Assembly (NCBI GenBank): GCA_031119475.1
Contig: JAVHXV010000010.1
Location: 1-64,000, forward strand
Length of the DNA stretch: 64,000 bases
Direction: 5' to 3'
Origin: Pedobacter sp.
Lineage (GTDB): Bacteria > Bacteroidota > Bacteroidia > Sphingobacteriales > Sphingobacteriaceae
A program made the position numbers and the translations under genes. Positions 33,432-42,719 of this stretch are shown one piece after another. The notes under the pieces were generated by a model that was not told the origin of the DNA, did no database searches, and saw only the letters and a program-made list of their open reading frames with translations. Each line of letters opens with the position of its first letter. Within the stretch, counting starts at the first letter, position 1.

Positions 33432-35318
33432 TCACTTTCCAAAATAATTTCGGAGTTCTCCGCTATATTCCCCATAGTTCCAACGGATCTGATCTTCTTT
33501 GCCATCACCATTGATGTCTGCAAAGAAGAATTGTGTGTTGGCACTCTGCGATGTGCCGCGAAGCGAATAGATTGGGCCATCAAAAGTATTATCAGTATCC
33601 GATAAATAGAATTTTAGCTTGCCAAGGTAGGCATCGGGGCGCCAGTATACTTTATCGGCCCGGCCATCACCATTGATGTCGGTAAAGTAAAAAGTAGTAC
33701 TCGAAACAGTACTTGTTGCGCCTGAATTACTAAAGCTACTGGAAGCGGTAAACGTACCATCGCCGTCAGACAGGTATACCATGGTTTTGCCGCTATTGAG
33801 CGATGGATGCCACAGGATTTTATCCGCCCTGCCATCGCCATTCACATCCTTGAAATAGAAGGTAGTTCCTGCGGTGGTACTTGCACCAACTGGGTCAGAT
33901 ACTACGGTATTGCTAAAGGCTCCTCCGCTGGTAGCGAGATAGACGCGTGTATTACCGCTGTCGAAAGTATTGTTCCAATAGATCTTATCGGCCTTGCCAT
34001 CGCCGTTCACATCGGCAAAATAGAAACTGGTGGCCGCACTTCCGCTGGTACCCTGTGTGTTGTTGATGGCGGTACCACTAAAGTTTCCATTGGTTGTAGC
34101 AAGATAGACCATGGTCTTGCCCGAATTCAAGGTCGGGTCCCATAGAATCTCATCGTCCTTACCATCGCCGTTTACATCTGCATAGTAGTATTTGGTACTG
34201 GACAAAGTCGAAGCTCCAGCAGTGTGGGCAATTCCGGGCGATGCAAATGTGCCATTCCCATTAGAAAGGTAGACCAATGGCTGTCCACTGCTATAGCTGT
34301 TCCGCCAGAAGATTTTATCGGCCCTGCCATCGCCATTAATGTCGCCAAAAGAAAAATTGGTGCTGGCCACGGCACTTAGGCCATTGGCATCCGCATGTGC
34401 ACCGCCTAAGATTGCAGGTACATAGGTTGCCATCACCGGCCAATGATCAGATGGCCAGTTGCCGCTGTAGCTGGTGTTTACCACTTTCCAGGAAAGGAAG
34501 GCCATGTCGCGGTTGCTCATCATCCAATCGAGCTTTTTGGTGCCGGTCGCACTCCATCCGTGGAAGGTCAGGTCTCCCTCGCTATCGCCGAGCGCATCAA
34601 CCACATCAAGGCCATCTTTTAATATACCGATCTCAGGAGCGCCGGGCTGGGCGTTAAAGTCACCAAATACAATTTCTGGGAGGTTTTCGGTGTTTTTGGT
34701 ATTGACCATGTTGGCCAGATTGGCGGCATTGGTTTCGCGCATCGGCTGTGAGTCAAACTGCCAATGGCTGTTGCTTACGAAATATTTTTTGGAGTTCGTG
34801 TTGTCGGTCAGGATTGCCCAGGTCGCCGTGTTGGTTCCGCCGATGTTAGATGTTCCACTGCTATTTAGCGTAAATCTGCTGGTTTTGTAAAAGATTACTT
34901 TTGGAGAACCTGTCAATGCCTGGTCGTAATATTTGCCATAACCGAGATTGGCCATTTCGATGTTAAAGGAATTTTCAAAACTTTGGTCTGAGTATTCCTG
35001 CAGTCCGACAATGTCGGGCGTGTTGTCAATAATAATCTGCTTGATCAAAGGCGCCCTTTGGGTGATGGTCTGCGGATCGGCAGCATCGTTATGGCGGATG
35101 TTGAAAGACATGACCTTGAAAGAACTGTTGCTGGCGATGGCCAATAGCTGCATGTTGTCGCCCGCAACCGCCTGTCCATCGGGAGCACCTAGGGTAGGTT
35201 CCTCCATGATGTTTTTTTTACAGGCCGCAAGGCTGAGTGCCATGGTACTGATCAATAAGGCTTTTTTGAACATTCCTGCTAAAGGATGTTGGGGTGGGGA
35301 TTGATTTGGGTTTGTCAT
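33432..35318 (-). CDS. Endonuclease/exonuclease/phosphatase-domain lipoprotein with FG-GAP/VCBS repeats
   Basis: A 628-residue surface protein. The start is ATG 35318 or, more likely for a lipoprotein, ATG 35273, which gives a signal ending in lipobox LAAC. Residues about 65-300 are an endonuclease/exonuclease/phosphatase fold: MSFNIRHNDA, the metal Glu in GLQEYSD, the GDFNAQPG motif, and SDHWPVM with the catalytic His. Six FG-GAP-like repeats follow (about 320-628), each with a DxNGDG calcium-binding loop, as in integrin-type propellers. It may be an extracellular nuclease or a sugar- or lipid-phosphate phosphatase. Confidence 0.87.
   Translation of the reverse strand: MTNPNQSPPQHPLAGMFKKALLISTMALSLAACKKNIMEEPTLGAPDGQAVAGDNMQLLAIASNSSFKVMSFNIRHNDAADPQTITQRAPLIKQIIIDNTPDIVGLQEYSDQSFENSFNIEMANLGYGKYYDQALTGSPKVIFYKTSRFTLNSSGTSNIGGTNTATWAILTDNTNSKKYFVSNSHWQFDSQPMRETNAANLANMVNTKNTENLPEIVFGDFNAQPGAPEIGILKDGLDVVDALGDSEGDLTFHGWSATGTKKLDWMMSNRDMAFLSWKVVNTSYSGNWPSDHWPVMATYVPAILGGAHADANGLSAVASTNFSFGDINGDGRADKIFWRNSYSSGQPLVYLSNGNGTFASPGIAHTAGASTLSSTKYYYADVNGDGKDDEILWDPTLNSGKTMVYLATTNGNFSGTAINNTQGTSGSAATSFYFADVNGDGKADKIYWNNTFDSGNTRVYLATSGGAFSNTVVSDPVGASTTAGTTFYFKDVNGDGRADKILWHPSLNSGKTMVYLSDGDGTFTASSSFSNSGATSTVSSTTFYFTDINGDGRADKVYWRPDAYLGKLKFYLSDTDNTFDGPIYSLRGTSQSANTQFFFADINGDGKEDQIRWNYGEYSGELRNYFGK
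33470..34380 (-). repeat. Six tandem FG-GAP-type coding repeats
   Basis: The C-terminal half of the nuclease-like gene is six tandem units of about 150-165 bases, each encoding a D(V/I)NGDG(R/K) loop followed by a Trp or Tyr strand and VYLS/VYLA. Neighbouring units are similar at DNA level, which could allow copy-number change. Confidence 0.75.
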
Positions 35319-35858
35319 AATTTACGTTTTAGGGTTATAATTTGGTGATTTGATATGCGGATGAAGGTTGTAGGGCGACTGAATTGATTGATAATTTTAG
35401 GGCATAGGCCATCCTGGCAAGTATGCACAGGCTCAAAAAACAGATATCGATAAATGATTAGCGTTGCCTAAATAAATTTGGGAAATTAGAGCAGGATGAG
35501 GATATGGGTATTGGGATCCGATGGAGAAGCTGAACGATGACTTGCTGAAGGCGCAAGATGAGGACTCGATTTAAGTTTTTCATTTAAATAGGGATTTGTT
35601 AAATAAATACTATCAATCATTCCAGGGCATTGACCCGCCAGAAATATATTTGGTTAGCAACAATTTAGCAAAGCATTTTTGACCAACTGTCATGTACTGT
35701 CGGGTAGGATATTGAATTGTTAAACAATTATTTTATTGTTGGATAGCTAGTTTGAATACACAAGATATCTTAGTAAAAGTTTCTTGTCAGTCTGAGCTTG
35801 TCGAAGACGCCTTTATAAACCATGATTTATTTCTATATTTAGGAAATACAACCTGCTC
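35319..35858. other. 540-base intergenic region between divergent genes
   Basis: The region separates the nuclease-like gene (reverse) from the first sulfatase (forward). It contains a TATATTTG string at 35645-35652 without a well-spaced -33 box, and a REP-like string at 35786-35808. No protein-coding frame or heptad array was recognised. The rest is A/T-rich and unassigned. Confidence 0.5.
35786..35808. repeat. REP-like element
   Basis: The string from GTCAGTCTGAGC to TCGAAGAC (23 bases) looks like a short imperfect palindrome (GTCT...AGAC) that I recall as highly repeated in intergenic DNA of many bacteria, including Bacteroidota. Only one copy is in the window, so the repeat status rests on memory. 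Confidence 0.45.
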
Positions 35859-37250
35859 ATGAAACTTTTGGCATTTGTTTTACTGTTGGTCGGCGTTAAT
35901 CAGCTTCAGGCCCAGCAAAAACCGAACATTGTATTCATTATGGCCGATGACCTTGGCTATGGGGAATTGGGCTGTTACGGCAATCAGTTTAATGAGACGC
36001 CCAATCTTGACCGTTTGGCCAAGTCTGGATTGCGTTTTACCCAAGCCTATGCTGCGGCCCCGATCTGTTCGCCTACGCGTGCCAGTATTTTGACCGGCCA
36101 ATATCCGGCCAGGGTAGGCATCACAGATTTCTTGCCGGCCAAAACGGAAAGGTGGCTCGATCCCGCAAAGTACTACACCATAAACGAAGCCCTTTCATCC
36201 GCAGGCTACACCACCGCAATTGTTGGAAAATGGCACTTGGATACGGATTATAAGACCGGCAAGGGAAGCCCAAAGGCGCATGGCTTTGATGAAGTGATCG
36301 GCTCAGAAACGAAATATATTGCAGATGGAGATTATTTCTTTCCATATGATAAAATCGCAACCTTTCCTAGCGGTGCTGATCAGGAATACCTGACCGATCG
36401 TCAGAGCCAGGAGGCGAGCAGGTTCATTGAGCGCCATAAAAGCAAACCTTTCTTTTTATACCTGACCTATTACAGTGTACATACCAAGCTAGAGGCGCCA
36501 GAAAGTTTGGTTAATAAGTACAAGGCCAAGTTTGACCAGAAATACGGCAAAGGCGAAGCCGAAAAATATTTCGGGGCCCAAAATATCCGCCATGAATCGC
36601 CCCATCCCGACAATCCTTACCTCGCGGCCATGCTAGAGCGTATCGATGCCGGAGTTGGCGAAGTCTGGAAAACACTGATCGCAAATGGGCTGGATAAGAA
36701 TACCATATTTATTTTCTTCTCTGATAATGGGGGAGCACCTGATGCGGGAAACAATGGCATCTTGCGGGCCGGAAAATCATGGTTGTACGAGGGAGGCATC
36801 AGAGAACCCTTGTTGGTGAGCTGGCCTGGAAAGATCAAAGCCGGAACCACAAGCGATGCAGCGGTGTGTAGCATCGATTTTTATCCTACATTTATCAGTT
36901 TGGCCGGGATTAAACCAAATCCAACTGCCAAATTAGATGGCGTAGACCTCGTTCCGCTCCTCACACAGGGAAAGGCAATGAAGCCAAGGTCGTTGTACTG
37001 GCATTATCCTTCTGAAACAGGTGGGTGGATCAATCGAATGGCAAGCGCAGTACGATCGGGCGATTTCAAGTTGATCAATTTTTATAAAGATAACCGTTTT
37101 GAGCTCTACAATATTAAAACCGATATCAGGGAGCAGATCGAGCTGTCCCATCAATTTCCAGAAAAATTGGAAGAATTGAAACGCAAACTCGAAACTTGGA
37201 AGCGGGATGTCCATGCTGAAGCTCCCGTTCTTAAAAAGACTTCCAATTAA
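35859..37250 (+). CDS. Secreted sulfatase (type I, first copy)
   Basis: A 463-residue formylglycine-dependent sulfatase, with signal peptide at residues 1-18 (QLQAQ). The N-terminal metal segment NIVFIMADDLGYGELGCYG and the sulfatase signature CSPTRASILTG are present; the Cys of CSPTR is the residue converted to formylglycine. Further active-site parts are GKWHL and FFSDNGG. The maturation enzyme is not encoded here. It stands 640 bases upstream of a susC/susD pair, with another sulfatase beyond them, suggesting that a sulfate group is removed from the imported glycan. Sulfatase subfamily and target position cannot be told by eye. Confidence 0.93.
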   Translation: MKLLAFVLLLVGVNQLQAQQKPNIVFIMADDLGYGELGCYGNQFNETPNLDRLAKSGLRFTQAYAAAPICSPTRASILTGQYPARVGITDFLPAKTERWLDPAKYYTINEALSSAGYTTAIVGKWHLDTDYKTGKGSPKAHGFDEVIGSETKYIADGDYFFPYDKIATFPSGADQEYLTDRQSQEASRFIERHKSKPFFLYLTYYSVHTKLEAPESLVNKYKAKFDQKYGKGEAEKYFGAQNIRHESPHPDNPYLAAMLERIDAGVGEVWKTLIANGLDKNTIFIFFSDNGGAPDAGNNGILRAGKSWLYEGGIREPLLVSWPGKIKAGTTSDAAVCSIDFYPTFISLAGIKPNPTAKLDGVDLVPLLTQGKAMKPRSLYWHYPSETGGWINRMASAVRSGDFKLINFYKDNRFELYNIKTDIREQIELSHQFPEKLEELKRKLETWKRDVHAEAPVLKKTSN

Positions 37251-37285
37251 TCCCGCAAAAATACGCAAGTTGATACTAGGTGATG

Positions 37286-37406
37286 GCTATCAGTGCTTTG
37301 TTCTATTAACCACAGATGCCTGCTGGTGCACACGGATGATTATTATCTGTGTTCATCTGTGCCTATCAGTGGTTTATTCTATTAATCATAGATGCATGCT
37401 GATGCA
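37286..37406. repeat. Pair of 45-base imperfect direct repeats
   Basis: Copy 1 is 37286-37330 and copy 2 is 37362-37406, with 37 of 45 positions alike and a 31-base spacer. Both contain CTATCAGTG, TTCTATTAA and AGATGC. The spacer has the words CTGTGTTCATCTGTG, of a type seen in dispersed intergenic repeats of other bacteria. Confidence 0.7.
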
Positions 37407-37603
37407 AAGACTCTGACCAAGATGTTGATCGGAATTAACGATAATTAATCAGAAAATATGCGAATATCACTTTTTTTGATTTGGTCGGGCAGCTCAATTA
37501 CAACATAATCTCTATTTATCGCTCCATAATCCTTGTTCTATCATCCTATTTCATTCTTCTGCAGTCATTCGATTTCATTCTTAACAAAAAAATGTTGTTT
37601 TCA

Positions 37604-37634
37604 TTGCTATTTTTTAATAATAAAGTTATATTGG
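37604..37634 (+). promoter_or_regulatory. Candidate promoter for the second susC operon
   Basis: TTG (37604-37606), 20 bases, then TATATTGG (37627-37634), one mismatch from TAnnTTTG. The start of transcription would be near 37641, putting the nested hairpin at the very 5' end of the mRNA. Confidence 0.5.
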
Positions 37635-37642
37635 TGCGTTAA

Positions 37643-37683
37643 TTAGCAAGATTTTGCGGGAAAATGCCGCAAGTTCATGCTAA
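37643..37683 (+). ncRNA. Nested hairpin at the 5' end of the susC mRNA (putative)
   Basis: Outer stem TTAGCA (37643-37648) with TGCTAA (37678-37683); inner stem TTGCGG (37654-37659) with CCGCAA (37667-37672); a symmetric 5+5 internal loop and a 7-base apical loop. All 12 pairs are Watson-Crick. It may stabilise the mRNA or bind a regulator. Confidence 0.45.
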
Positions 37684-37739
37684 TCATACAACCAAATCGC
37701 TTCAACCAACCAATTTGTAACCTAAACAAAAAACCAACC

Positions 37740-37781
37740 ATGAAGGCAAAACTGATCCCCGCGCATCCCAAGATCCATTAG
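37740..37781 (+). other. Possible 13-codon leader open frame
   Basis: ATG, twelve sense codons and TAG, encoding MKAKLIPAHPKIH. It is preceded by an ACC/AAC-rich stretch like those before other genes here. It may be a leader peptide, or the remnant of an older start of susC; the intervening 110 bases show no coding continuity. Confidence 0.35.
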
Positions 37782-37892
37782 CGCCCACCCCGTTTCTATT
37801 TTCTTGCTTGCTCCTGATCATAAGGGCATGAATTCTTTACTTGCGTAATTAGTGGATTGCGCCAACGTATTTTTTTAAAGTTAATTTTTAAC

Positions 37893-40800
37893 ATGATGAG
37901 AAAAACTCTACTTATTTTGTTCAGCTTTCTGATTTGCTTTTCAGTAGTTGCACAAGCACAAACGAGGGTAACAGGTGTGGTTACCTCCGCAAAAGATGGC
38001 ACAGCTATAATTGCCAGTGTCACCATCAAGGGAACGTCAAAGGGCGTTTCGTCAACATCAAATGGCGCCTATGCCATAGACAATGTTCCGGCCAATGCCG
38101 TTCTTGTCTTTTCTTCTGTCGGCTATGAAGTATTTGAAACAGCAGTAAACGGAAGATCAGTGATCAATATTTCGCTAAAAGACTCTGAGCAGTCGCTGGG
38201 CGAAGTATTGGTAGTAGCCTATGGAACAGCTAAAAGAGAAAGCTTTACAGGTTCCGCCAATCAGATCAATGCCAGTGTGCTTAAAAACACACCGATCACT
38301 TCTTTCGAGACTGGTCTTACCGGTAGGGTACCTGGTGTACAGGTCACTACGTCTTCTGGTCAGGCGGGTGCGGTTTCCAATATCAGGATCAGAGGTATCG
38401 GTTCCATGAACGCCTCAAATGAGCCTTTATATGTAGTAGATGGGGTTCCGGTCGTATCTGGAAGTGTAGGCCAAATGGGCGATTATGTGCTCACGAGCAA
38501 CAACATCATGAGCAGCTTAAATCCGGCCGATATCGAAACGATCACCATTTTGAAAGATGCCGCAGCTTCTTCATTGTACGGCTCTAGGGCTGCTAATGGC
38601 GTGGTCATCATCACTACCAAACGTGGCAAGACAGGTAAACCAAAAATTAATTTTAAATCTTCTATCGGCCTAACGCCATCTTGGGCAACAGACAACTATG
38701 AAGTTGCGGGCGTTCAGGAACAGACCAATATGTTGTACCGCATCTTCCATGATTCGCGTACATCTGCAGGCCAATCAGAAGCAGCAGCCAATACTTATGC
38801 CGTTGGCCAGCTGAATACCCGCTTTAACAAGCATGGCTATAAATTTGCAACAACTGGTACCGGTTTGGCAGAGAATGTAATCATTAGTGGAATGACCGAC
38901 GGACTCGTGAACCGTGAAGGTACTTATTTCGACTGGGACGATGCCCTGTTCAGGACAGGAAAATACCAGACAAATGACCTATCGGTGAGCGGGGGGAATG
39001 ATAATACAACCTATTACTCTTCATTCTCTTATACCAAAGACGAGAACCGGATCAAGGTAAACGACTTTAACCGTATTTCTGGAAGGATCAATGTCGGTCA
39101 AAAAGTGGGCAAGGTTTTCGAATTTGTCACCAATGTAAACCTTGCAAGAAGCAAACAACAGGGCTTTAACGACAGTAGGAACACGGGAGCAAACTACTTT
39201 TTCCAAACCAGGAACTTATTATTTCCTTTTTATTGGCCAACGGACTATAAAACCGGTCAGCCTTTTACCGCAAGGTTTGGAAGTTTGGCACAGAACAATA
39301 TCTATTACGATAACCAGTGGGAAAACAGTTCGATTACCCGTAGGCTAACTGCCAACGAAACGGCTTCGCTCTATATCCTGCCTTCATTGACCTTAAAATC
39401 GATATTCTCGTGGGATAACTCGCAGATCAAAGAACACCTTTATTACAGTGCAGAACATTTCAACGGATCGAGCACGAGGGGTACGGTCACCGAAATTACC
39501 ACCAACTATGGCAAATGGGTTTCTTCTACCACCTTGAATTTTAATAAGCAGTTCGGTTCGCACGGACTGGGCCTATTGGCAGGTTTCGAGGCTGAAGACA
39601 ATACGACCGATTTCCAGCGCTCAACAGGAACAGATCTTCCATCAAGTGCGCTGCACACCGTAGCTACAGCCGGTAAATTGGATGCGAATGCCTACGAATG
39701 GGGCAATTCGATCATGTCGATACTTTCCCGTGCCGAATACAATTACAACCAAAAATACTTTGCTTCGGCGTCTTTCCGTCGCGATGGTTCATCTAGATTG
39801 GCACCAGCTACACGTTGGGGCAACTTCTATTCAGTGGGCGGTTCATGGAAAATCAGTGCTGAAGATTTCATGAAAAATATGCAGACCATCAGCAACCTTC
39901 GTTTAAGGGCTTCTTATGGAACAAACGGTACCTATCCATCTAGCTTGAACGGATGGAGGACATTGACTTCGTATTCAAGCAAGTACATGGAGCAGCCAGG
40001 TGGGGTATATAGCACCATCGGTGATCCTGATGTAACCTGGGAGACCAGCGTAAATACCAACGTAGCGTTGGAATTTGGTTTGTTCGGACAAAGATTAACG
40101 GGTACGATCGAGTATTTCAACCGTGATTCGAAAGACCTATTGCAGGATGTAAGCATTACGCAATTGACAGGCTTTAGCCGGATCTTGAAAAATGTGGGAG
40201 AAATCAACAACAGGGGATTGGAGCTTGAAATTGGTGGCGACCTGATCCGCAAAGACGGATGGAGATGGAGCGCGAGCGTCAATGCGTCGTTCATCAAGTC
40301 TAAGATCACCGAGCTTTACAAAATCCCTGGACAGGCGACCGCACAAGACATCCTTTGGTCTGATCCAACTGGTAACGATGGCAGGGCAAGGTTCATCTAT
40401 CGCGAAGGCTTGGCCAACCTTACCTATTATGGGTATGAATGGGCTGGGGTAGATCCGGCAAATGGTAACAATGTTTGGTACATCAATAATCCAGCCGTAG
40501 CCGGAGATTTCAACTTCAACGGCCGTCCGGCAACCAACTCGTTCACAAAGGCATCGATGGTACCACTCGGAACAGCGATGCCAAAAGTTTATGGTGGTCT
40601 TAATACCGATGTAGAATGGAAAGGCTTTACGCTCGCACTGAACATCAATTATAAGATTGGCGGACAGATCTACGACGGTGCCTTTAAGGATGTAGCAGAT
40701 GATGGATATTATTTCGAAAGGATCAGGGCACAGGAAACCTATGATAACATGTGGACCGCCGAAAATCCTTCTGGAACATTGCCAAAATTGAGGGGCGTAG

Positions 40801-41069
40801 ATTTGACAGATCCAATGCAGATCAGCAGCCGTCAATTGCACAGCGCGAGCTATGTTAGGCTGAAGAATGTTACGCTTGGCTATACCTTGCCTAAAACTTT
40901 GACCAGCAAAATCCACGCTTCGAATGCAAGGGTGTATTTCAATGGTACAAACCTGCTCACCTTCTCCAAATATAAAACCGCTGACCCAGAGGTTGGCCAG
41001 TATGGTACAAGGGGATGGGAAGTGCCTTATGGCAAAACCTATACTTTTGGTATTGAATTTGGTTTCTAA
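37893..41069 (+). CDS. SusC/RagA family TonB-linked outer membrane protein (no STN domain)
   Basis: About 1058 residues. ATG 37893 (or 37896) is chosen because it starts a standard signal peptide ending AQAQ; a TTG twelve codons upstream is less likely. A carboxypeptidase-regulatory-like domain (VTGVVTSAKDG, about residues 22-100) is followed by a plug with SNIRIRGIGSMNASNEPLY and GSRAANGVVIITTKRG, and a beta-barrel ending in FGF-type aromatic residues. Without an STN domain it should not signal through FecR, unlike the receptor at 10895. SusD follows after 19 bases. Confidence 0.95.
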   Translation: MMRKTLLILFSFLICFSVVAQAQTRVTGVVTSAKDGTAIIASVTIKGTSKGVSSTSNGAYAIDNVPANAVLVFSSVGYEVFETAVNGRSVINISLKDSEQSLGEVLVVAYGTAKRESFTGSANQINASVLKNTPITSFETGLTGRVPGVQVTTSSGQAGAVSNIRIRGIGSMNASNEPLYVVDGVPVVSGSVGQMGDYVLTSNNIMSSLNPADIETITILKDAAASSLYGSRAANGVVIITTKRGKTGKPKINFKSSIGLTPSWATDNYEVAGVQEQTNMLYRIFHDSRTSAGQSEAAANTYAVGQLNTRFNKHGYKFATTGTGLAENVIISGMTDGLVNREGTYFDWDDALFRTGKYQTNDLSVSGGNDNTTYYSSFSYTKDENRIKVNDFNRISGRINVGQKVGKVFEFVTNVNLARSKQQGFNDSRNTGANYFFQTRNLLFPFYWPTDYKTGQPFTARFGSLAQNNIYYDNQWENSSITRRLTANETASLYILPSLTLKSIFSWDNSQIKEHLYYSAEHFNGSSTRGTVTEITTNYGKWVSSTTLNFNKQFGSHGLGLLAGFEAEDNTTDFQRSTGTDLPSSALHTVATAGKLDANAYEWGNSIMSILSRAEYNYNQKYFASASFRRDGSSRLAPATRWGNFYSVGGSWKISAEDFMKNMQTISNLRLRASYGTNGTYPSSLNGWRTLTSYSSKYMEQPGGVYSTIGDPDVTWETSVNTNVALEFGLFGQRLTGTIEYFNRDSKDLLQDVSITQLTGFSRILKNVGEINNRGLELEIGGDLIRKDGWRWSASVNASFIKSKITELYKIPGQATAQDILWSDPTGNDGRARFIYREGLANLTYYGYEWAGVDPANGNNVWYINNPAVAGDFNFNGRPATNSFTKASMVPLGTAMPKVYGGLNTDVEWKGFTLALNINYKIGGQIYDGAFKDVADDGYYFERIRAQETYDNMWTAENPSGTLPKLRGVDLTDPMQISSRQLHSASYVRLKNVTLGYTLPKTLTSKIHASNARVYFNGTNLLTFSKYKTADPEVGQYGTRGWEVPYGKTYTFGIEFGF

Positions 41070-41088
41070 CGATTTAAAGATTTAAAAG

Positions 41089-42558
41089 ATGAAAAAATTA
41101 AATATATTGCTGACAGGGCTGCTCATCATCGGTTTTTCTTCATGTAAGGATTTTCTGGATGTAACGCCAACTAATCAAGGTGACTCTGCAGATGCCATTA
41201 AAACACCTGCCGATGCACAGGTCATCATCAATGGAATGATGCGCAACATGACCAGTTCTAGCTATTACGGCAGGGACTTCATCATGTACGGAGATGCGAA
41301 AGGTGGAGATATGACCATTATTTCGCAGGGACGCGGGCTGGACCAATTGTACAACTTCACCCATCAGGCCACCACAAACAGTTATAGCGGATTCTGGTCG
41401 CAGATCTACTTCTGCATTCTCCAGGCCAATACATTATTGAAAAATATCAGCGCGCTAGATCCTTCGGGAACGAATGCTACCTTTAATAATTACAAAGGGC
41501 AGGCACTCACCGCCAGGGCATTGATGTATTTTGACCTTGTACGCCTTTATGGCAAGTCATATGACGACGATAAGGCCTCTTACGGCGTGCCCAACATCAC
41601 GGCGCCATTGTTACCTTTTGACCAGCCGGGCCGTGCAAGTGTAGAGCAGAATTATACACAGATCCTAAACGATCTTAAAGCTGCCGCTCCTTTAATGGTG
41701 AAGACCAAAACAAATGGCTACTTAAACTATTGGGCAAATTTGGCAATCCAGGCCAGGGTATATCTCTATATGAAAGATTATACCAACTCGTTAAAAGCTG
41801 CAGAAGAGATCATTACGTCTACGGTCTATCCAGCTTCGGCACTTTATACCAATACGAACTGGACCACATCATGGACCACGCAGTTCAATACGGAGTCGAT
41901 TTTTGAACTGGGCATTTTCCCTAGTGAAGGAGATTTGGGTACAGCCTCACTAGGTGCCTATACCAGAAATAAAGGGGCAGGTTCTACGGCTATCCTTGGC
42001 TATTACTATGCCAGCACACCATTCTTGAACAGGTTAAACCAGGATGCGGCCGATGTAAGGTGGGGCGTGATGGGAAGAGATGAGAGCTCTGCAACACGAT
42101 TGGGTGCACTTTACAAATATAGCGGTAACACGGCATTGGCAGGAGATGGCAAAGGTACTGGAGGAACAGCAGTAAACATCAAGGTAATCAGGTTATCGGA
42201 AATTTACCTGATTGCTGCCGAGGCCGCATTCCCAACAGACAAGCTCAAATCGGCGAACTATTTACAGGCTATCCGCAAAAGGGCACCAAATCTTACGCCT
42301 GCTACGGCACTGAACGTAACAATGGATATGATTTTGGAAGAAAGAAGCAAAGAATTGTATGGTGAGGGCCAACGTTTCTTCGACATGATCAGGTTGAACA
42401 AATCGATTACTTTCGATGATGCATTTGGTAACCTGGCCGTAGTCAACCGACCTGGAACCATAGATCGGACATTCTTTAAAACGAGATTGCCGATCCCATC
42501 CGCAGAACTTGAGGCTAATGCAACCCTAAAACCACAGCAGAACCAGGGATATAATTAA
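41089..42558 (+). CDS. RagB/SusD family lipoprotein, second copy
   Basis: A 489-residue surface glycan-binding lipoprotein with lipobox FSSC (Cys19). Family segments are visible: GQALTARALMYFDLVRLYG, IKVIRLSEIYLIAAEA and EERSKELYGEGQRFFDMIRLN. It partners the SusC encoded 19 bases upstream. A strong terminator follows 16 bases after the stop, so the transcript probably contains only these two genes; the sulfatases on each side would have their own promoters. Confidence 0.94.
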   Translation: MKKLNILLTGLLIIGFSSCKDFLDVTPTNQGDSADAIKTPADAQVIINGMMRNMTSSSYYGRDFIMYGDAKGGDMTIISQGRGLDQLYNFTHQATTNSYSGFWSQIYFCILQANTLLKNISALDPSGTNATFNNYKGQALTARALMYFDLVRLYGKSYDDDKASYGVPNITAPLLPFDQPGRASVEQNYTQILNDLKAAAPLMVKTKTNGYLNYWANLAIQARVYLYMKDYTNSLKAAEEIITSTVYPASALYTNTNWTTSWTTQFNTESIFELGIFPSEGDLGTASLGAYTRNKGAGSTAILGYYYASTPFLNRLNQDAADVRWGVMGRDESSATRLGALYKYSGNTALAGDGKGTGGTAVNIKVIRLSEIYLIAAEAAFPTDKLKSANYLQAIRKRAPNLTPATALNVTMDMILEERSKELYGEGQRFFDMIRLNKSITFDDAFGNLAVVNRPGTIDRTFFKTRLPIPSAELEANATLKPQQNQGYN

Positions 42559-42574
42559 TCCGTTTCGGCTGAAG

Positions 42575-42606
42575 AAAAGCCCGTAGCTAATAGCTGCGGG
42601 CTTTTT
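42575..42606 (+). terminator. Intrinsic terminator after the second susCD pair
   Basis: AAAAGCCCGTAGCT pairs with AGCTGCGGGCTTTT around a 3-base loop (one G-T pair), followed by TTG and TTTT. It ends the susCD transcript. Confidence 0.9.
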
Positions 42607-42615
42607 GTTTTGAAG

Positions 42616-42657
42616 GCGACAAGCGCTCAGGGCAAAGAGCATAGGGCGGAGTGATGG
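42616..42657. repeat. Six-unit heptad stretch after the susD terminator, GC family
   Basis: GCGACAA, GCGCTCA and four further units, in 7-base phase but much decayed. It lies between the terminator and the convergent esterase gene. Confidence 0.5.
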
Positions 42658-42719
42658 CCAGCAATGGAAGAAATGATATTGCGATCACTTTTTTCAGGTA
42701 TTTTTATTAGTAATGGCCA

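Larger units (their letters stand above)
37251..37892. other. 640-base leader region upstream of the second susC
   Basis: Contents in order: two 45-base imperfect direct repeats (37286-37330, 37362-37406), an A/T-rich stretch, a candidate promoter (37604-37634), a two-level hairpin (37643-37683) and a 13-codon open frame with its own ATG (37740-37781). The susC start lies at 37893. The long structured leader suggests regulation after transcription starts. Confidence 0.6.

Noticed and set aside
37251..37892. Known riboswitch class in the susC leader
   Set aside because: The hairpins do not match the conserved cores of cobalamin, TPP, SAM or other classes that I can recognise by eye.
40137..40916. 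259-codon reverse-strand open frame
   Set aside because: Antisense to the second susC; composition (many Cys, Ile, His) is that of a shadow frame.
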